Assembly: GCF_002192535.1 (NCBI RefSeq)
Contig: NZ_NAIA01000003.1
Span: 775,954 to 839,953, forward strand
From: Polynucleobacter hirudinilacicola
GTDB lineage: Bacteria; Pseudomonadota; Gammaproteobacteria; Burkholderiales; Burkholderiaceae
DNA: 64,000 bases
Reading direction: 5' to 3'
Under the pieces are notes generated by a model. That model worked only from the letters and a program-made list of their open reading frames with translations. It did not search any database and was not told the origin of the DNA. This document shows, in pieces, positions 1 through 9,335 of the stretch (position 1 is its first letter; each line of letters opens with the position of its first letter). A program made the translations under genes and the position numbers.

Positions 1-1536
1 TTGATAGCGTCCGATACCATGTTCAGCATGCACTACGGGATCGCCAATCTTCAGCTCTGATAAATCCTTAAAGAGCATGTCAGGATCAGCACTTTCGGAT
101 CCTTTACCTTTGCGTCGCTGTCTTGCAGTTGATGTAAATAACTCCGCCTCGGTAATGATGATGACGTTCTCGGCAGGCCAAGAGAAGCCATTAGAAAGTG
201 GGGCGGTTGTGAGTCCGAATAAGGACTCGCTTCTGATAAAGTCGGCAACCGAATCAAAGCCTTCAGGCTTTAATTGAAAGAGTGGTTTGCCATCGATGCC
301 TGCAACAGAATTGCTTTCATCTAGCAATTGACGAATGGATTCTTTCCGTCCCGCGCTATCACTACAGATCAGGATTCGGACATTCTCCGTTGCTACTAAT
401 TTACGTAAACGGCTGACTGGATCTGTATCTTTGCGATGAACAGCAATATCTGGTACTGGAATAAAATGCGCAGTCTCGGAGGTGTCTTTTTCAAGAGCTA
501 AACGAGCATACGGCTTGACTGTCGCGAAAAATTCATCGACATCTAAAAATAATTCTTTAGGAGGGAGGATGGGTCGATCAAGATCGTGCTTGAGAAACTC
601 ATAACGCGAGAGAGTATCTTTCCAGAACCCCCGGATTGCGTTATCAATATCTCCGGTGCTAATAATCCAAACCGGATCGCCCGATCTTGGGAAGTAGTCA
701 AACACACTGGATTGTTCTTGAAAGAACATTGGTAAATATGATTCTATTCCCGCACTAGGAATCCCTAAGTTCGCATCTTTATAGATGGAGCAACGGGTAG
801 GATCACCCTCAAAAACTTCGCGCCAGCGACCTCGGAAGGCTGTTCGGGCTTCATCATTGAAAGGAAATTCGTGTCCTGGAAGCAGGCGCACTTCTTTAAC
901 TGGGTAGAGGCTTCTCTGAGTGTCTGGATCAAAAGAACGAATCTGTTCGATTTCATCACCAAAGAGATCTAAGCGATAGGGCAGATTTGATCCCATCGGA
1001 AATAGATCAATGAGTCCACCACGAATACTGTACTCACCAGGACGCATCACAGCGCTTACAGGATCGTAACCAGCCTGCTGTAGTTGTAGCTTTAGTGCGG
1101 CTTCATTGAGCTTGTCACCCTGTCTAAAAAAGAAGGTATGCCCCGATAAGAAATTTGGCGGACCTAATCGTTGTAGTGCAGTAGTAACCGGAACTAAAAC
1201 AATATCGCAGCTGCCATTGAGTAGTTCATAAAGGGTTGCTAAACGCTCAGATACTAAGTCCTGATGCGGAGAAAAATGATCGTAAGGAAGAATTTCCCAA
1301 TCGGGTAAAAGACGTGTTTTGAGTTGTGGTGCAAAAGCAGGGATTTCCTCTAAAAGTCTTTGGGCTTCCTGCGCCTGAGCACAGAACAGAACCATGACTG
1401 AAAAATCCTTACGATAGCGCAGGGCAGTCTGGGCAATCAGGGCTGCATCAGCTGAGCCCACTAGCCCCGAAAAGGTAAAGCGCTGCCCAGCCCGCGGAGC
1501 GGGTATAGGGGGTGCTAGATTTAATGCATCAGACAT
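1..1536 (-). CDS. mfd: Transcription-repair coupling factor Mfd, N-terminal part (cut by window edge)
   Basis: Mfd is a DNA translocase that removes RNA polymerase stalled at lesions and recruits UvrA. The reading frame stays open from the ATG at 1536 to the window edge, giving 512 residues of a protein usually about 1150 long. The visible part covers the UvrB-like N-terminal module and ends just inside the CarD-like RNA-polymerase-interaction domain, where the residues HGIGRYQ are readable at the extreme left end. The helicase motor lies outside the window. The start is 24 bp from the ispD start on the other strand, so the two genes must share a very compact divergent promoter region. Confidence 0.93.
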   Translation of the reverse strand, partial: MSDALNLAPPIPAPRAGQRFTFSGLVGSADAALIAQTALRYRKDFSVMVLFCAQAQEAQRLLEEIPAFAPQLKTRLLPDWEILPYDHFSPHQDLVSERLATLYELLNGSCDIVLVPVTTALQRLGPPNFLSGHTFFFRQGDKLNEAALKLQLQQAGYDPVSAVMRPGEYSIRGGLIDLFPMGSNLPYRLDLFGDEIEQIRSFDPDTQRSLYPVKEVRLLPGHEFPFNDEARTAFRGRWREVFEGDPTRCSIYKDANLGIPSAGIESYLPMFFQEQSSVFDYFPRSGDPVWIISTGDIDNAIRGFWKDTLSRYEFLKHDLDRPILPPKELFLDVDEFFATVKPYARLALEKDTSETAHFIPVPDIAVHRKDTDPVSRLRKLVATENVRILICSDSAGRKESIRQLLDESNSVAGIDGKPLFQLKPEGFDSVADFIRSESLFGLTTAPLSNGFSWPAENVIIITEAELFTSTARQRRKGKGSESADPDMLFKDLSELKIGDPVVHAEHGIGRYQ

Positions 1537-1559
1537 CTAGGCTCATTATAGAATCAGGT

Positions 1560-2312
1560 ATGAGCTTAGGAAATCAATCCACTAAGAAATGCCATGCGCT
1601 TTTGCCGACTGCGGGAAGTGGATCTCGCTTGGGTGGTGAGTTACCGAAGCAGTTTCAGCAATTAGCTGGTCGCCCCATGCTGGCTTATGCTATCGATGCC
1701 TTTATGCAATCTCCCCAGATTGATTCCATCTGGATTGGCGTTTCACCTAGCTTTATTGATAATCCTATTCTGAAAAACCTGGCAAAAGGTAGTAAGCCAA
1801 TTCATTTCTTGCCTACTGGTGGACCAACTCGCCAAGAGACTGTTCGCAATACCTTGGCCGCACTACTCAAGTCTGGAATATCGGCAGAAGATTGGGTCTT
1901 GGTTCACGATGCAGCAAGACCGGGTATTACGCCAGCACTCATAGAAAAATTGATTACTTCGGTACAAGGTTCGAATATAGGTGGTTTATTGGCAGTCCGT
2001 TTGGCTGACACTTTGAAACAAGCAGATCTTGATTCTGTGATTGCCGGCAACATACCTCATGTAGAGAAAACTATTCCACGTGAGCACTTATGGCAGGCGC
2101 AGACCCCGCAAATGTTTGGCCTTAAGAGTTTGCATGCCGCCTTAGAGGATGCCATTCGCCTGGAGGCTGACGTCACGGATGAAGCAAGCGCTATGGAGTT
2201 GGTTGGCGTGAAACCATTATTGATTGAGGGTGCTACACGAAACTTTAAGGTAACCCATCCTGCAGATTGGGAATTGATGCAACTGCTATTGAATCCAACA
2301 AGAGATACATAA
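1560..2312 (+). CDS. ispD: 2-C-methyl-D-erythritol 4-phosphate cytidylyltransferase
   Basis: IspD joins CTP to methylerythritol phosphate in the non-mevalonate isoprenoid pathway. The N-terminus has the nucleotide-binding signature LLPTAGSGSRLG followed by LPKQF, and the middle has VLVHDAARP, both typical of the family. The frame is open from 1512, but that start lies inside mfd on the other strand. The ATG at 1560 gives 250 residues, the usual family length, and is preferred. The gene sits 9 bp before ispF, so the two form an operon for consecutive branches of the same pathway. Confidence 0.95.
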   Translation: MSLGNQSTKKCHALLPTAGSGSRLGGELPKQFQQLAGRPMLAYAIDAFMQSPQIDSIWIGVSPSFIDNPILKNLAKGSKPIHFLPTGGPTRQETVRNTLAALLKSGISAEDWVLVHDAARPGITPALIEKLITSVQGSNIGGLLAVRLADTLKQADLDSVIAGNIPHVEKTIPREHLWQAQTPQMFGLKSLHAALEDAIRLEADVTDEASAMELVGVKPLLIEGATRNFKVTHPADWELMQLLLNPTRDT

Positions 2313-2321
2313 AGAATCTAT

Positions 2322-2825
2322 ATGACACAAAGTAATGTTCATGTTCCGCAGTTCCGTATTGGTCAGGGTTATGACGTCCATGCTCTGGTAGCAGAGCGCA
2401 AACTGATTCTTGGCGGCGTACATGTGCCATATGAAAAAGGTTTGTTAGGGCACTCTGATGCTGATGCATTACTGCATGCATTGACCGATGCTTTGCTGGG
2501 AGCGGCAGGGCTAAATGATATTGGGCAGTTATTCCCGGATACCGATCCAGAGTTCAAGGATATGGATAGCCGGATCTTGCTTCGCGCAGCCCTCCAAAAA
2601 GTTCAGGCTGCCGGCTTTCAGGTCGGAAATGTGGATGCAACCATCATTTGTCAAAAGCCTAAATTAGCGGAATTTTTGCCCGAAATGGTCAGAAATATCG
2701 CTGCCGACCTCTTGGTTACCCCTAGCCATGTAAACCTCAAGGCTAAAACCAATGAAGCCTTAGGTCACCTGGGAAGGGGTGAGGGCATTGCAGTGCATGC
2801 TGTAGCATTGCTTTACAAGGCCTAA
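2322..2825 (+). CDS. ispF: 2-C-methyl-D-erythritol 2,4-cyclodiphosphate synthase
   Basis: IspF cyclises the CDP-methylerythritol phosphate intermediate with release of CMP. The 167-residue protein begins with the family signature [11 protein letters not shown], whose Asp and His bind the metal, and continues with [19 protein letters not shown] and [11 protein letters not shown]-terminal segment with [17 protein letters not shown] is also characteristic. It follows ispD after 9 bp, a common bacterial arrangement that often extends to ispDF fusions. The first nine or so residues before RIGQGYDVH are a short unremarkable extension. Confidence 0.96.
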   Translation: MTQSNVHVPQFRIGQGYDVHALVAERKLILGGVHVPYEKGLLGHSDADALLHALTDALLGAAGLNDIGQLFPDTDPEFKDMDSRILLRAALQKVQAAGFQVGNVDATIICQKPKLAEFLPEMVRNIAADLLVTPSHVNLKAKTNEALGHLGRGEGIAVHAVALLYKA

Positions 2826-2904
2826 AGCTCCTCTAAAACCCCAAGCATTGTAGAATTACGGTCTTTAGAGTGAAGTTTAAGCTTGGCAGAGTTTGCGGAT
2901 ATTC

Positions 2905-2991
2905 GCGAGGATGGCGAAATTGGTAGACGCACCAGGTTTAGGTCCTGACGCCAGAAATGGTGTGGGGGTTCGAGTCCCCCTCCTCGCACCA
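2905..2991 (+). tRNA. tRNA-Leu (anticodon UAG)
   Basis: The 87-nt gene folds as a class II tRNA. The acceptor strand GCGAGGA at 2905 pairs with TCCTCGC at 2981-2987, and CCA is encoded at 2989-2991. The anticodon TAG is at 2939-2941 in the loop TTTAGGT. The long variable arm and the T-arm GTTCGAGTC are clear. It lies between ispF and tig, all on the plus strand. Confidence 0.96.
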
Positions 2992-3047
2992 CAAGATTAC
3001 TACTTGGCTTGGACTTCACATATCCTGATTTCAATTAAGAGACGAGA

Positions 3048-4385
3048 ATGGCTGTGCAGATAGAAAATTTAGGTTCGTTAGACCGCAAGATGACTTTGGA
3101 ATTCGCTCGTGCTGATTTAGCTAAAGCACGTGAAGCCCGTTTGGCTAAAGTTGGTAAGACCATGAAAATGGCAGGCTTTCGTCCAGGCAAGGTGCCCAAG
3201 AATCTCGTTGAGAAGCAACACGGCATGCAAGTCGATTTTGAATTGCAATTTGATAAAGCCGTTGAACTTTTTTATGAGCAAGCAAAAAAAGAAAGTATCG
3301 CTTTAGCTGGTCAACCACGTCTTGAGCCAAAGAGTGAATTGGATGCTGACAAAGTCGTCTTTGATGCATTCTTTGAGGTATTGCCTGAAGTCAAGATCGG
3401 TGATTTTTCAAATGCTGAAGTCACTAAGTATGTGTCAGAGATTGGCGATGCTGAAATTGATCGCGCTATTGACGTGCTCCGCAAACAGCAGGTTCACTAC
3501 CATCCACGCGGCGAAGCTGGTGCCCATGGTGATGGTGGTACCAATACAGCAGCCCAAACTGGCGACCAGGTTGTGATTGATTTTGTTGGCAAGATTGATG
3601 GAGTAGAGTTTGCGGGCGGTAAAGCCGATAACTTTGAATATGTTTTGGGCGAAGGCCGCATGTTGCCTGAATTCGAAGCTGCAACCTTAGGTCTTAAGCC
3701 GGGTGAAAGTAAATCTTTCCCTTTAAGTTTCCCAGCTGATTATCACGGTAAAGATGTTGCAGGTAAAACTGCTGAGTTCACCATTACCGTCAAATCAGTG
3801 AACTGGGCCCACTTACCAGCAGTAGATGATGCGTTCGCATTGTCTATGGGTGTTACAGAAGGCGGTGTTGAAAAAATGCGCGCCGATGTAAAAGAAAATT
3901 TAGATCGCGAAGTAAAGCGCCGCATCACTTCTTTGTTGAAAAATGAAGTGATGGAAAAGCTGAATACTTTGTGCGAACTTGATGTGCCTAAGTCCTTAGT
4001 GTCTTCAGAGCAAGAGCGACTTGTTGAAGGTGCTCGTCAAGACTTAATGCAACGTGGTGTACCTAATGCTAAAGATGCACCTATTCCTGGAGAAATATTT
4101 GCTGAACAAGCACTCAAGCGTGTTCGTCTTGGCTTGATTCTGAGCGAATTGGTTAAAAAGCATAACTTGGCTGCTACTGCAGATCAAATCAAAGCTGAAA
4201 TCGATGAACAAGCTGCAACCTATGAAGATCCAAAAGAGGTTGTTCGTTGGTTCTATAGCAATCCAAGCCGCTTAAAAGATATCGAGAACCTGGTGCTTGA
4301 AGATAATGTGATTAAACATTTCACATCACTTGCCAAGGTTAGCGATAAAGCGATAAGCTTTGAAGAGCTAAGCAAGCTACACTAA
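3048..4385 (+). CDS. tig: Trigger factor, ribosome-associated chaperone
   Basis: Trigger factor binds the ribosomal exit tunnel and protects nascent chains, with peptidyl-prolyl isomerase activity. The 445-residue protein has the ribosome-binding signature GFRPGKVP near residues 44-51, a central FKBP-type isomerase domain (GDQVVIDFVGKIDG and the following strand pattern, about residues 165-255) and a long helical C-terminal chaperone domain. Length and domain order are normal. The His-rich stretch HYHPRGEAGAHGDGG near 145-160 lies before the FKBP domain and looks like a variable linker. It leads the tig-clpP-clpX cluster. Confidence 0.97.
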   Translation: MAVQIENLGSLDRKMTLEFARADLAKAREARLAKVGKTMKMAGFRPGKVPKNLVEKQHGMQVDFELQFDKAVELFYEQAKKESIALAGQPRLEPKSELDADKVVFDAFFEVLPEVKIGDFSNAEVTKYVSEIGDAEIDRAIDVLRKQQVHYHPRGEAGAHGDGGTNTAAQTGDQVVIDFVGKIDGVEFAGGKADNFEYVLGEGRMLPEFEAATLGLKPGESKSFPLSFPADYHGKDVAGKTAEFTITVKSVNWAHLPAVDDAFALSMGVTEGGVEKMRADVKENLDREVKRRITSLLKNEVMEKLNTLCELDVPKSLVSSEQERLVEGARQDLMQRGVPNAKDAPIPGEIFAEQALKRVRLGLILSELVKKHNLAATADQIKAEIDEQAATYEDPKEVVRWFYSNPSRLKDIENLVLEDNVIKHFTSLAKVSDKAISFEELSKLH

Positions 4386-4426
4386 GTTAAAGAAGCTATC
4401 AATTTACTTAAAGAGGGCCGCCGTAA

Positions 4427-5056
4427 ATGAACCAAAACCATTCTCAGTCTGAAAACCTAGAGCCTCAAGCTCTAGGTTTGGTTCCAATGGTGATAGAGAC
4501 CTCCGGTAGAGGTGAGCGTGCTTATGATATTTATTCCCGTCTATTAAGAGAGCGCGTTGTTTTCTTGGTAGGCGAGGTAAACGACCAAACTGCCAACCTC
4601 GTGATTGCGCAGCTATTGTTTCTGGAGAGCGAGAATCCAGATAAAGAGATTTCCCTCTATATCAATTCTCCTGGCGGTTCAGTGTCTGCAGGTCTTGCTA
4701 TTTACGACACTATGCAATTTATCAAGCCTCATGTAAGCACTTTGTGCATGGGAATGGCGGCAAGCATGGGAGCATTCTTATTGTGCGCTGGTGAAAAAGG
4801 TAAGCGCTATGCCTTACCAAATTCTCGCGTCATGATTCATCAGCCATTAGGTGGAGCACGTGGCCAAGCATCCGATATTGAGATTCAGGCTCGTGAAATT
4901 CTGTATTTGCGCGAACGTTTAAATAAGATTTTGTCTGACCGCACCGGTCAGTCTATTGAGACCATCGCTAAAGATACCGATCGTGACAACTTTATGTCAG
5001 CAGAGCAGGCTCGTGACTATGGCTTGATCGATAAAGTCATTGAGAAGCGCCCTTAA
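4427..5056 (+). CDS. clpP: ATP-dependent Clp protease proteolytic subunit
   Basis: ClpP forms the double-heptamer serine protease chamber fed by ClpX or ClpA. The 209-residue precursor carries the catalytic triad at Ser113 ([10 protein letters not shown]), His138 (MIHQP) and Asp187 (TDRDNFM), with the same spacing as in E. coli ClpP. The first 15 or so residues probably form the removable propeptide. It lies 41 bp after tig and 18 bp before clpX, the standard gene order, so the three are probably partly co-transcribed. Confidence 0.97.
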   Translation: MNQNHSQSENLEPQALGLVPMVIETSGRGERAYDIYSRLLRERVVFLVGEVNDQTANLVIAQLLFLESENPDKEISLYINSPGGSVSAGLAIYDTMQFIKPHVSTLCMGMAASMGAFLLCAGEKGKRYALPNSRVMIHQPLGGARGQASDIEIQAREILYLRERLNKILSDRTGQSIETIAKDTDRDNFMSAEQARDYGLIDKVIEKRP

Positions 5057-5074
5057 TACTTCATTGAGCCTATT

Positions 5075-6433
5075 TTGAGCGATACAACTACTAGCACAAC
5101 AGATAAAGTTTTATATTGTTCCTTCTGTGGCAAAAGCCAACATGAGGTCAAGAAATTAATTGCTGGCCCATCCGTCTTTATTTGTGATGAGTGTATTGAT
5201 CTTTGTACAGACATTATTCAAGAAGAAATTGCCAAGCTTCCAAAGGAAGAGGGTGATGATTCTTTGCCAACGCCTCATCAGATCAGAGAAAATCTTGATC
5301 AATACGTGATCGGCCAAGATCATGCCAAAAAGACTTTGGCAGTAGCTGTTTATAACCATTACAAACGCCTGCAGTATCTCCCTAAACCTAAAAAAGAGAA
5401 GTTTGATAAGGACGGCAAGCCTGTTGAGGCAGTAGATAAAAAAGAATCTAAATCACCTGCCAAGGCGATAGTGGATGGTGTTGAGTTGGCCAAGAGCAAT
5501 ATTTTGCTGATTGGCCCAACAGGTTCAGGTAAAACGCTCTTGGCTCAAACATTAGCGCGTATGCTTGATGTTCCATTTGTGATGGCTGATGCAACGACCT
5601 TGACTGAAGCAGGTTATGTCGGTGAAGACGTAGAGAACATCATTCAAAAGTTATTGCAAGCCTGCGACTACAACGTTGAAAAAGCGCAACGCGGCATTGT
5701 TTATATTGATGAGATTGATAAGATCTCACGCAAGTCGGATAACCCCTCCATTACTCGGGATGTTTCAGGCGAAGGCGTTCAGCAGGCTTTATTAAAGCTA
5801 GTTGAGGGCACCATGGCTTCTGTGCCACCACAAGGTGGCCGCAAGCATCCCAATCAAGACTTCTTGCAAGTTGATACAACCAATATCTTGTTTATTTGCG
5901 GCGGTGCTTTTGATGGTCTTGAAAAAGTGATTCAACAGCGAACAGCTAAGACTGGTATTGGATTTAATGCGACGGTCCCAGGCAAAGATGATCGAGGTGT
6001 AAGTGATCTGTTAGTTGAGGTTGAACCTGAGGACTTAATCAAATTTGGTCTCATCCCAGAGTTGATTGGCCGTCTACCTGTTGTAGCTACATTGGCTCAG
6101 TTAGATGAAGAAGCATTGATTCAAATTCTGACGGAGCCTAAGAATGCCCTCGTGAAGCAATATCAAGCACTGCTCACCATGGAAGGCTCAGAGCTTGAAG
6201 TACGTCTTGAGGCGCTATCGGCAATCGCTAAAAAAGCGATCGCTCGTAAAACAGGTGCCCGTGGCCTTAGATCGATATTAGAGGGCTCCCTAATGGACGT
6301 GATGTATGACCTACCTTCGCTGAAGAATGTACAAAAGGTAGTTATCGACGAATCGAGCATTGCAGAGGGTGGAAAGCCCTTATTGGTCTACAAACAAGAT
6401 CCTGAACAAGCGGATTTAAGCAAAAAAGCTTAA
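5075..6433 (+). CDS. clpX: ATP-dependent Clp protease ATP-binding subunit ClpX
   Basis: ClpX is the AAA+ unfoldase that delivers tagged substrates to ClpP. The start is a TTG at 5075, since the SDTTTSTT N-terminus follows directly and no better ATG exists. A C4 zinc finger is formed by Cys15, Cys18, Cys37 and Cys40. The Walker A motif GPTGSGKT is at residues 147-154, and Walker B and sensor regions follow. At 452 residues it is longer than E. coli ClpX (424). The extra length is a lysine/aspartate-rich insert at about residues 104-134, between the first helix of the AAA+ module and Walker A. A strong terminator follows. Confidence 0.97.
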   Translation: MSDTTTSTTDKVLYCSFCGKSQHEVKKLIAGPSVFICDECIDLCTDIIQEEIAKLPKEEGDDSLPTPHQIRENLDQYVIGQDHAKKTLAVAVYNHYKRLQYLPKPKKEKFDKDGKPVEAVDKKESKSPAKAIVDGVELAKSNILLIGPTGSGKTLLAQTLARMLDVPFVMADATTLTEAGYVGEDVENIIQKLLQACDYNVEKAQRGIVYIDEIDKISRKSDNPSITRDVSGEGVQQALLKLVEGTMASVPPQGGRKHPNQDFLQVDTTNILFICGGAFDGLEKVIQQRTAKTGIGFNATVPGKDDRGVSDLLVEVEPEDLIKFGLIPELIGRLPVVATLAQLDEEALIQILTEPKNALVKQYQALLTMEGSELEVRLEALSAIAKKAIARKTGARGLRSILEGSLMDVMYDLPSLKNVQKVVIDESSIAEGGKPLLVYKQDPEQADLSKKA

Positions 6434-6457
6434 TTTCTTAGGGTTTTCGCTATTTTT

Positions 6458-6480
6458 GGGGCATTTTTGCCCCTTTTTTA
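6458..6480 (+). terminator. Rho-independent terminator after clpX
   Basis: GGGGCA at 6458-6463 pairs with TGCCCC at 6468-6473 around a 4-base T loop, and a run of six T follows. It ends the tig-clpP-clpX transcript and separates it from the lon promoter. Confidence 0.85.
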
Positions 6481-6491
6481 CACTTTTTCCT

Positions 6492-6519
6492 CTTGAATTT
6501 TCAAAAGAGCTACCCATAT
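6492..6519 (+). promoter_or_regulatory. Candidate sigma-32 (heat-shock) promoter of lon
   Basis: CTTGAA at 6492-6497 is followed after 14 bases by ACCCATAT at 6512-6519. This matches the sigma-32 consensus CTTGAA-N13-17-CCCCATNT with one mismatch in the -10 region. It lies 92 bp before the lon start and just after the clpX terminator. lon is a classic sigma-32 target, and the E. coli lon promoter has the same CCCATATA core, so position and sequence agree. No expression data are available here. Confidence 0.7.
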
Positions 6520-6611
6520 AGGTAGTATGCTACTGATGAATATTGTCTCTATTTAGTGGTTCACTACTTTTAGAGACTTTTGAGGTTTGATTACTTTGGA
6601 GGATTTGCCCT

Positions 6612-9044
6612 ATGCCTGGCCACTTATTACTACCCTCTGAACCGATTCAACTACCTTTACTCCCTTTGCGGGATGTAGTTGTCTTCCCTCATATGGTGAT
6701 CCCCTTGTTTGTGGGTCGCCCTAAATCCATTAAAGCCTTAGAGGCTGCCATGGAGACCGGTAAAAACGTACTCTTAGTTGCGCAAAAAACTGCTGCTAAA
6801 GATGAGCCCGTGATTGAAGATCTGTATGAGGTTGGTTGCATTGCTAACATCTTGCAAATGCTCAAACTTCCTGATGGTACCGTCAAGGTTCTGGTAGAAG
6901 GCGTGCAACGTGCCGAAGTAAGTCAAATTGAAGACAGCTTGGGCTACTTCAATTGTGAGGCTACGCCAACTGCAATTGATGCGATCGATGTGCATGAGAC
7001 CGAGGCTTTGCGTCGCGCCATCATGGCTCAGTTTGATCAGTACGTAAAGCTGAATAAAAAAGTTCCGCAAGAAATATTGTCTTCGCTTGGTGGCATTGAT
7101 GATCCGAGCCGCTTGGCCGATACCATCTGCGCTCATTTACCAGTCAAGCTCGAACAGAAGCAGCGTTTGCTGGAGATGACAGATGTAGTACAGCGTTTAG
7201 AGAGCCTCTTGGCTGATCTCGAAAGTGAGATTGATATTTTGCAAGTAGAAAAACGTATCCGTGGACGTGTTAAACGTCAAATGGAAAAGAGTCAACGCGA
7301 GTACTATCTCAATGAGCAAGTAAAAGCGATTCAAAAAGAATTGGGTGAAGGTGAAGAGGGTGCTGATCTTGAAGAACTCGAGAAACGCATCAAAGCGGCT
7401 CGCATGCCAAAAGAAGCTTTGAAAAAAGCGGAGTCTGAACTCAAAAAACTGAAGTTAATGTCGCCAATGTCTGCTGAGGCTACGGTGATTCGTAACTTCA
7501 TCGATACCTTGGTGAATCTTCCTTGGAAGAAAAAAACCAAGATCAATAATGACCTCACCAATGCTGAAAAAGTGTTGGACGAAGACCACTATGGCCTTGA
7601 TAAGGTTAAAGAACGTATTTTGGAGTACCTCGCAGTTCAACAGCGTGTTGACCGTGTTAAGGCGCCCATTCTTTGTCTAGTAGGCCCTCCTGGGGTTGGT
7701 AAGACTTCTCTGGGTCAATCGATTGCTCGCGCTACCAATCGGAAGTTTGTCCGCATGGCCTTAGGTGGCGTGCGTGATGAATCTGAGATTCGGGGCCATC
7801 GCCGCACCTATATTGGCTCTATGCCCGGTAAGATTTTGACAAGCCTCACCAAGGTTGGAGTACGCAATCCTTTATTCCTCTTAGATGAAGTAGATAAGAT
7901 GGGCATGGATTTCCGTGGAGATCCTGCGAGTGCCTTGCTCGAGGTTTTAGATCCAGAACAAAACCATACCTTCCAAGATCATTATGTTGAAGTTGATTTT
8001 GATCTTTCGGATGTGATGTTCGTCGCAACCTCGAACTCTCTGAATATTCCAGGCCCTTTATTGGATCGCCTGGAAATCATTCGCCTGGCTGGTTATACAG
8101 AAGATGAAAAAACCAGTATTGCAGTGAACTATCTCATTCCAAAGCAAATCAAAAATAATGGTTTGAAGAAAGATGAGCTAAAGATCGAAGAAAGCGCAGT
8201 GCGTAACATGATTCGTTACTACACCCGTGAAGCAGGTGTACGCTCTCTGGAAAGAGAAATCAGCAAGATCTGCCGTAAGGTGGTGAAGTTGTTGTTACTC
8301 AAGAAGGAAGCTGCCCCTGTGGTGGTGAACGCCGATAATCTTGATAAATTCTTATCTGTACGGATGTTTGATTTTGGTCTTGCAGGTAAAGAAAACCAGG
8401 TTGGTCAGGTAACCGGTTTGGCCTGGACTGAGGTTGGTGGCGATCTCTTAACAATTGAAGCTGCAGTCATGCCTGGCAAGGGCGTCATTACACGTACAGG
8501 ATCGATTGGCGACGTGATGAAAGAGTCTGTTGAGGCTGCTCGCACTGTAGTTCGTTCCAGATCAAAACGTCTTGGGATTACTGATGAGGCGTTTGAGAAG
8601 AAAGATATTCATATTCACTTTCCAGATGGTGCCACTCCAAAAGATGGTCCATCGGCTGGTATTGCTATTACTACCGCCTTGGTTTCTGTGTTCACAGGCA
8701 TTCCAATTCGCTCAGACGTGGCAATGACTGGTGAAATTACGTTGCGCGGGGAAGTGCTGCCGATTGGCGGCTTGAAAGAAAAGCTTTTGGCAGCTCATCG
8801 CGGTGGTATTAAGCTGGCTTTGATACCAGAAGAGAACGTGAAGGACTTAATCGATATTCCAGATAACGTCAAAAATGCAATTGAAATTGTTCCTGTGCGC
8901 TGGATTGATAAGGTCTTGGAGCTTGCATTAGAGCGCATGCCCGAAGCTTTACCTGAGCCAACGCCTGAAGAATTGGCTAAAAAGGCATCCGAGGCAAGTA
9001 AGGCCAGTGAAAAGGTCTCCTCAGGAGAGATTCTTAAGCATTAA
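6612..9044 (+). CDS. lon: ATP-dependent protease Lon
   Basis: Lon degrades misfolded and regulatory proteins in the cytoplasm. The 810-residue protein has the N-terminal substrate-binding LON domain ([22 protein letters not shown], from about residue 15), a coiled-coil middle region, an AAA+ domain with Walker A GPPGVGKT at about 358-365, and a C-terminal protease domain. The catalytic Ser681 is in PKDGPSAG and the Lys724 in GGLKEK, with the family spacing. The ATG at 6612 has a good GGAGG site. The C-terminus ends in a low-complexity Ala/Glu/Lys tail of about 25 residues. Confidence 0.97.
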   Translation: MPGHLLLPSEPIQLPLLPLRDVVVFPHMVIPLFVGRPKSIKALEAAMETGKNVLLVAQKTAAKDEPVIEDLYEVGCIANILQMLKLPDGTVKVLVEGVQRAEVSQIEDSLGYFNCEATPTAIDAIDVHETEALRRAIMAQFDQYVKLNKKVPQEILSSLGGIDDPSRLADTICAHLPVKLEQKQRLLEMTDVVQRLESLLADLESEIDILQVEKRIRGRVKRQMEKSQREYYLNEQVKAIQKELGEGEEGADLEELEKRIKAARMPKEALKKAESELKKLKLMSPMSAEATVIRNFIDTLVNLPWKKKTKINNDLTNAEKVLDEDHYGLDKVKERILEYLAVQQRVDRVKAPILCLVGPPGVGKTSLGQSIARATNRKFVRMALGGVRDESEIRGHRRTYIGSMPGKILTSLTKVGVRNPLFLLDEVDKMGMDFRGDPASALLEVLDPEQNHTFQDHYVEVDFDLSDVMFVATSNSLNIPGPLLDRLEIIRLAGYTEDEKTSIAVNYLIPKQIKNNGLKKDELKIEESAVRNMIRYYTREAGVRSLEREISKICRKVVKLLLLKKEAAPVVVNADNLDKFLSVRMFDFGLAGKENQVGQVTGLAWTEVGGDLLTIEAAVMPGKGVITRTGSIGDVMKESVEAARTVVRSRSKRLGITDEAFEKKDIHIHFPDGATPKDGPSAGIAITTALVSVFTGIPIRSDVAMTGEITLRGEVLPIGGLKEKLLAAHRGGIKLALIPEENVKDLIDIPDNVKNAIEIVPVRWIDKVLELALERMPEALPEPTPEELAKKASEASKASEKVSSGEILKH

Positions 9045-9066
9045 ATGAGAATTAAACGAGTTAGAG

Positions 9067-9111
9067 TTTCCATCCTTTTTGCCCAGCTACCTAGGGCTGA
9101 TTGGATGGAAA
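9067..9111 (+). other. Inverted repeat after lon
   Basis: TTTCCATCC at 9067-9075 is an exact complement of GGATGGAAA at 9103-9111, with 27 bases between them. It sits 22 bp after the lon stop. There is no T run directly after it, so it is at best an atypical terminator or an mRNA 3'-end stabiliser. Confidence 0.4.
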
Positions 9112-9160
9112 ACACCCGTATTTTGGGTACTTAGGTTACAATTCCACCTGTAATATTTTG

Positions 9161-9236
9161 GGGCGCTTAGCTCAGTTGGTAGAGCGTCTGCCTTACACGC
9201 AGAATGTCGGGAGTTCGAGCCTCTCAGCGCCCACCA
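9161..9236 (+). tRNA. tRNA-Val (anticodon UAC)
   Basis: A 76-nt class I tRNA. The acceptor strand GGGCGCT at 9161-9167 pairs with AGCGCCC at 9226-9232, and CCA is encoded at 9234-9236. The anticodon stem TCTGC/GCAGA encloses the loop CTTACAC with anticodon TAC. A tRNA-Val next to lon and ppiD is an arrangement I recall from Burkholderiales. Confidence 0.96.
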
Positions 9237-9335
9237 AAGTTTACTTCTGATAGCCTGTTCTGGGCAGCACAAACATCCAACTTGATCAGCCTAGTAAACT
9301 AGCGTCATTCTTATTCTTTACTGGCGAACTTCTCC

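Noticed and set aside
1512-1559. Longer start for ispD
   Set aside because: It overlaps the start of mfd and adds 16 residues not typical of IspD.
9067-9111. Rho-independent terminator after lon
   Set aside because: The stem is good but the loop is long (27 bases) and no T run follows; I list it only as an inverted repeat.
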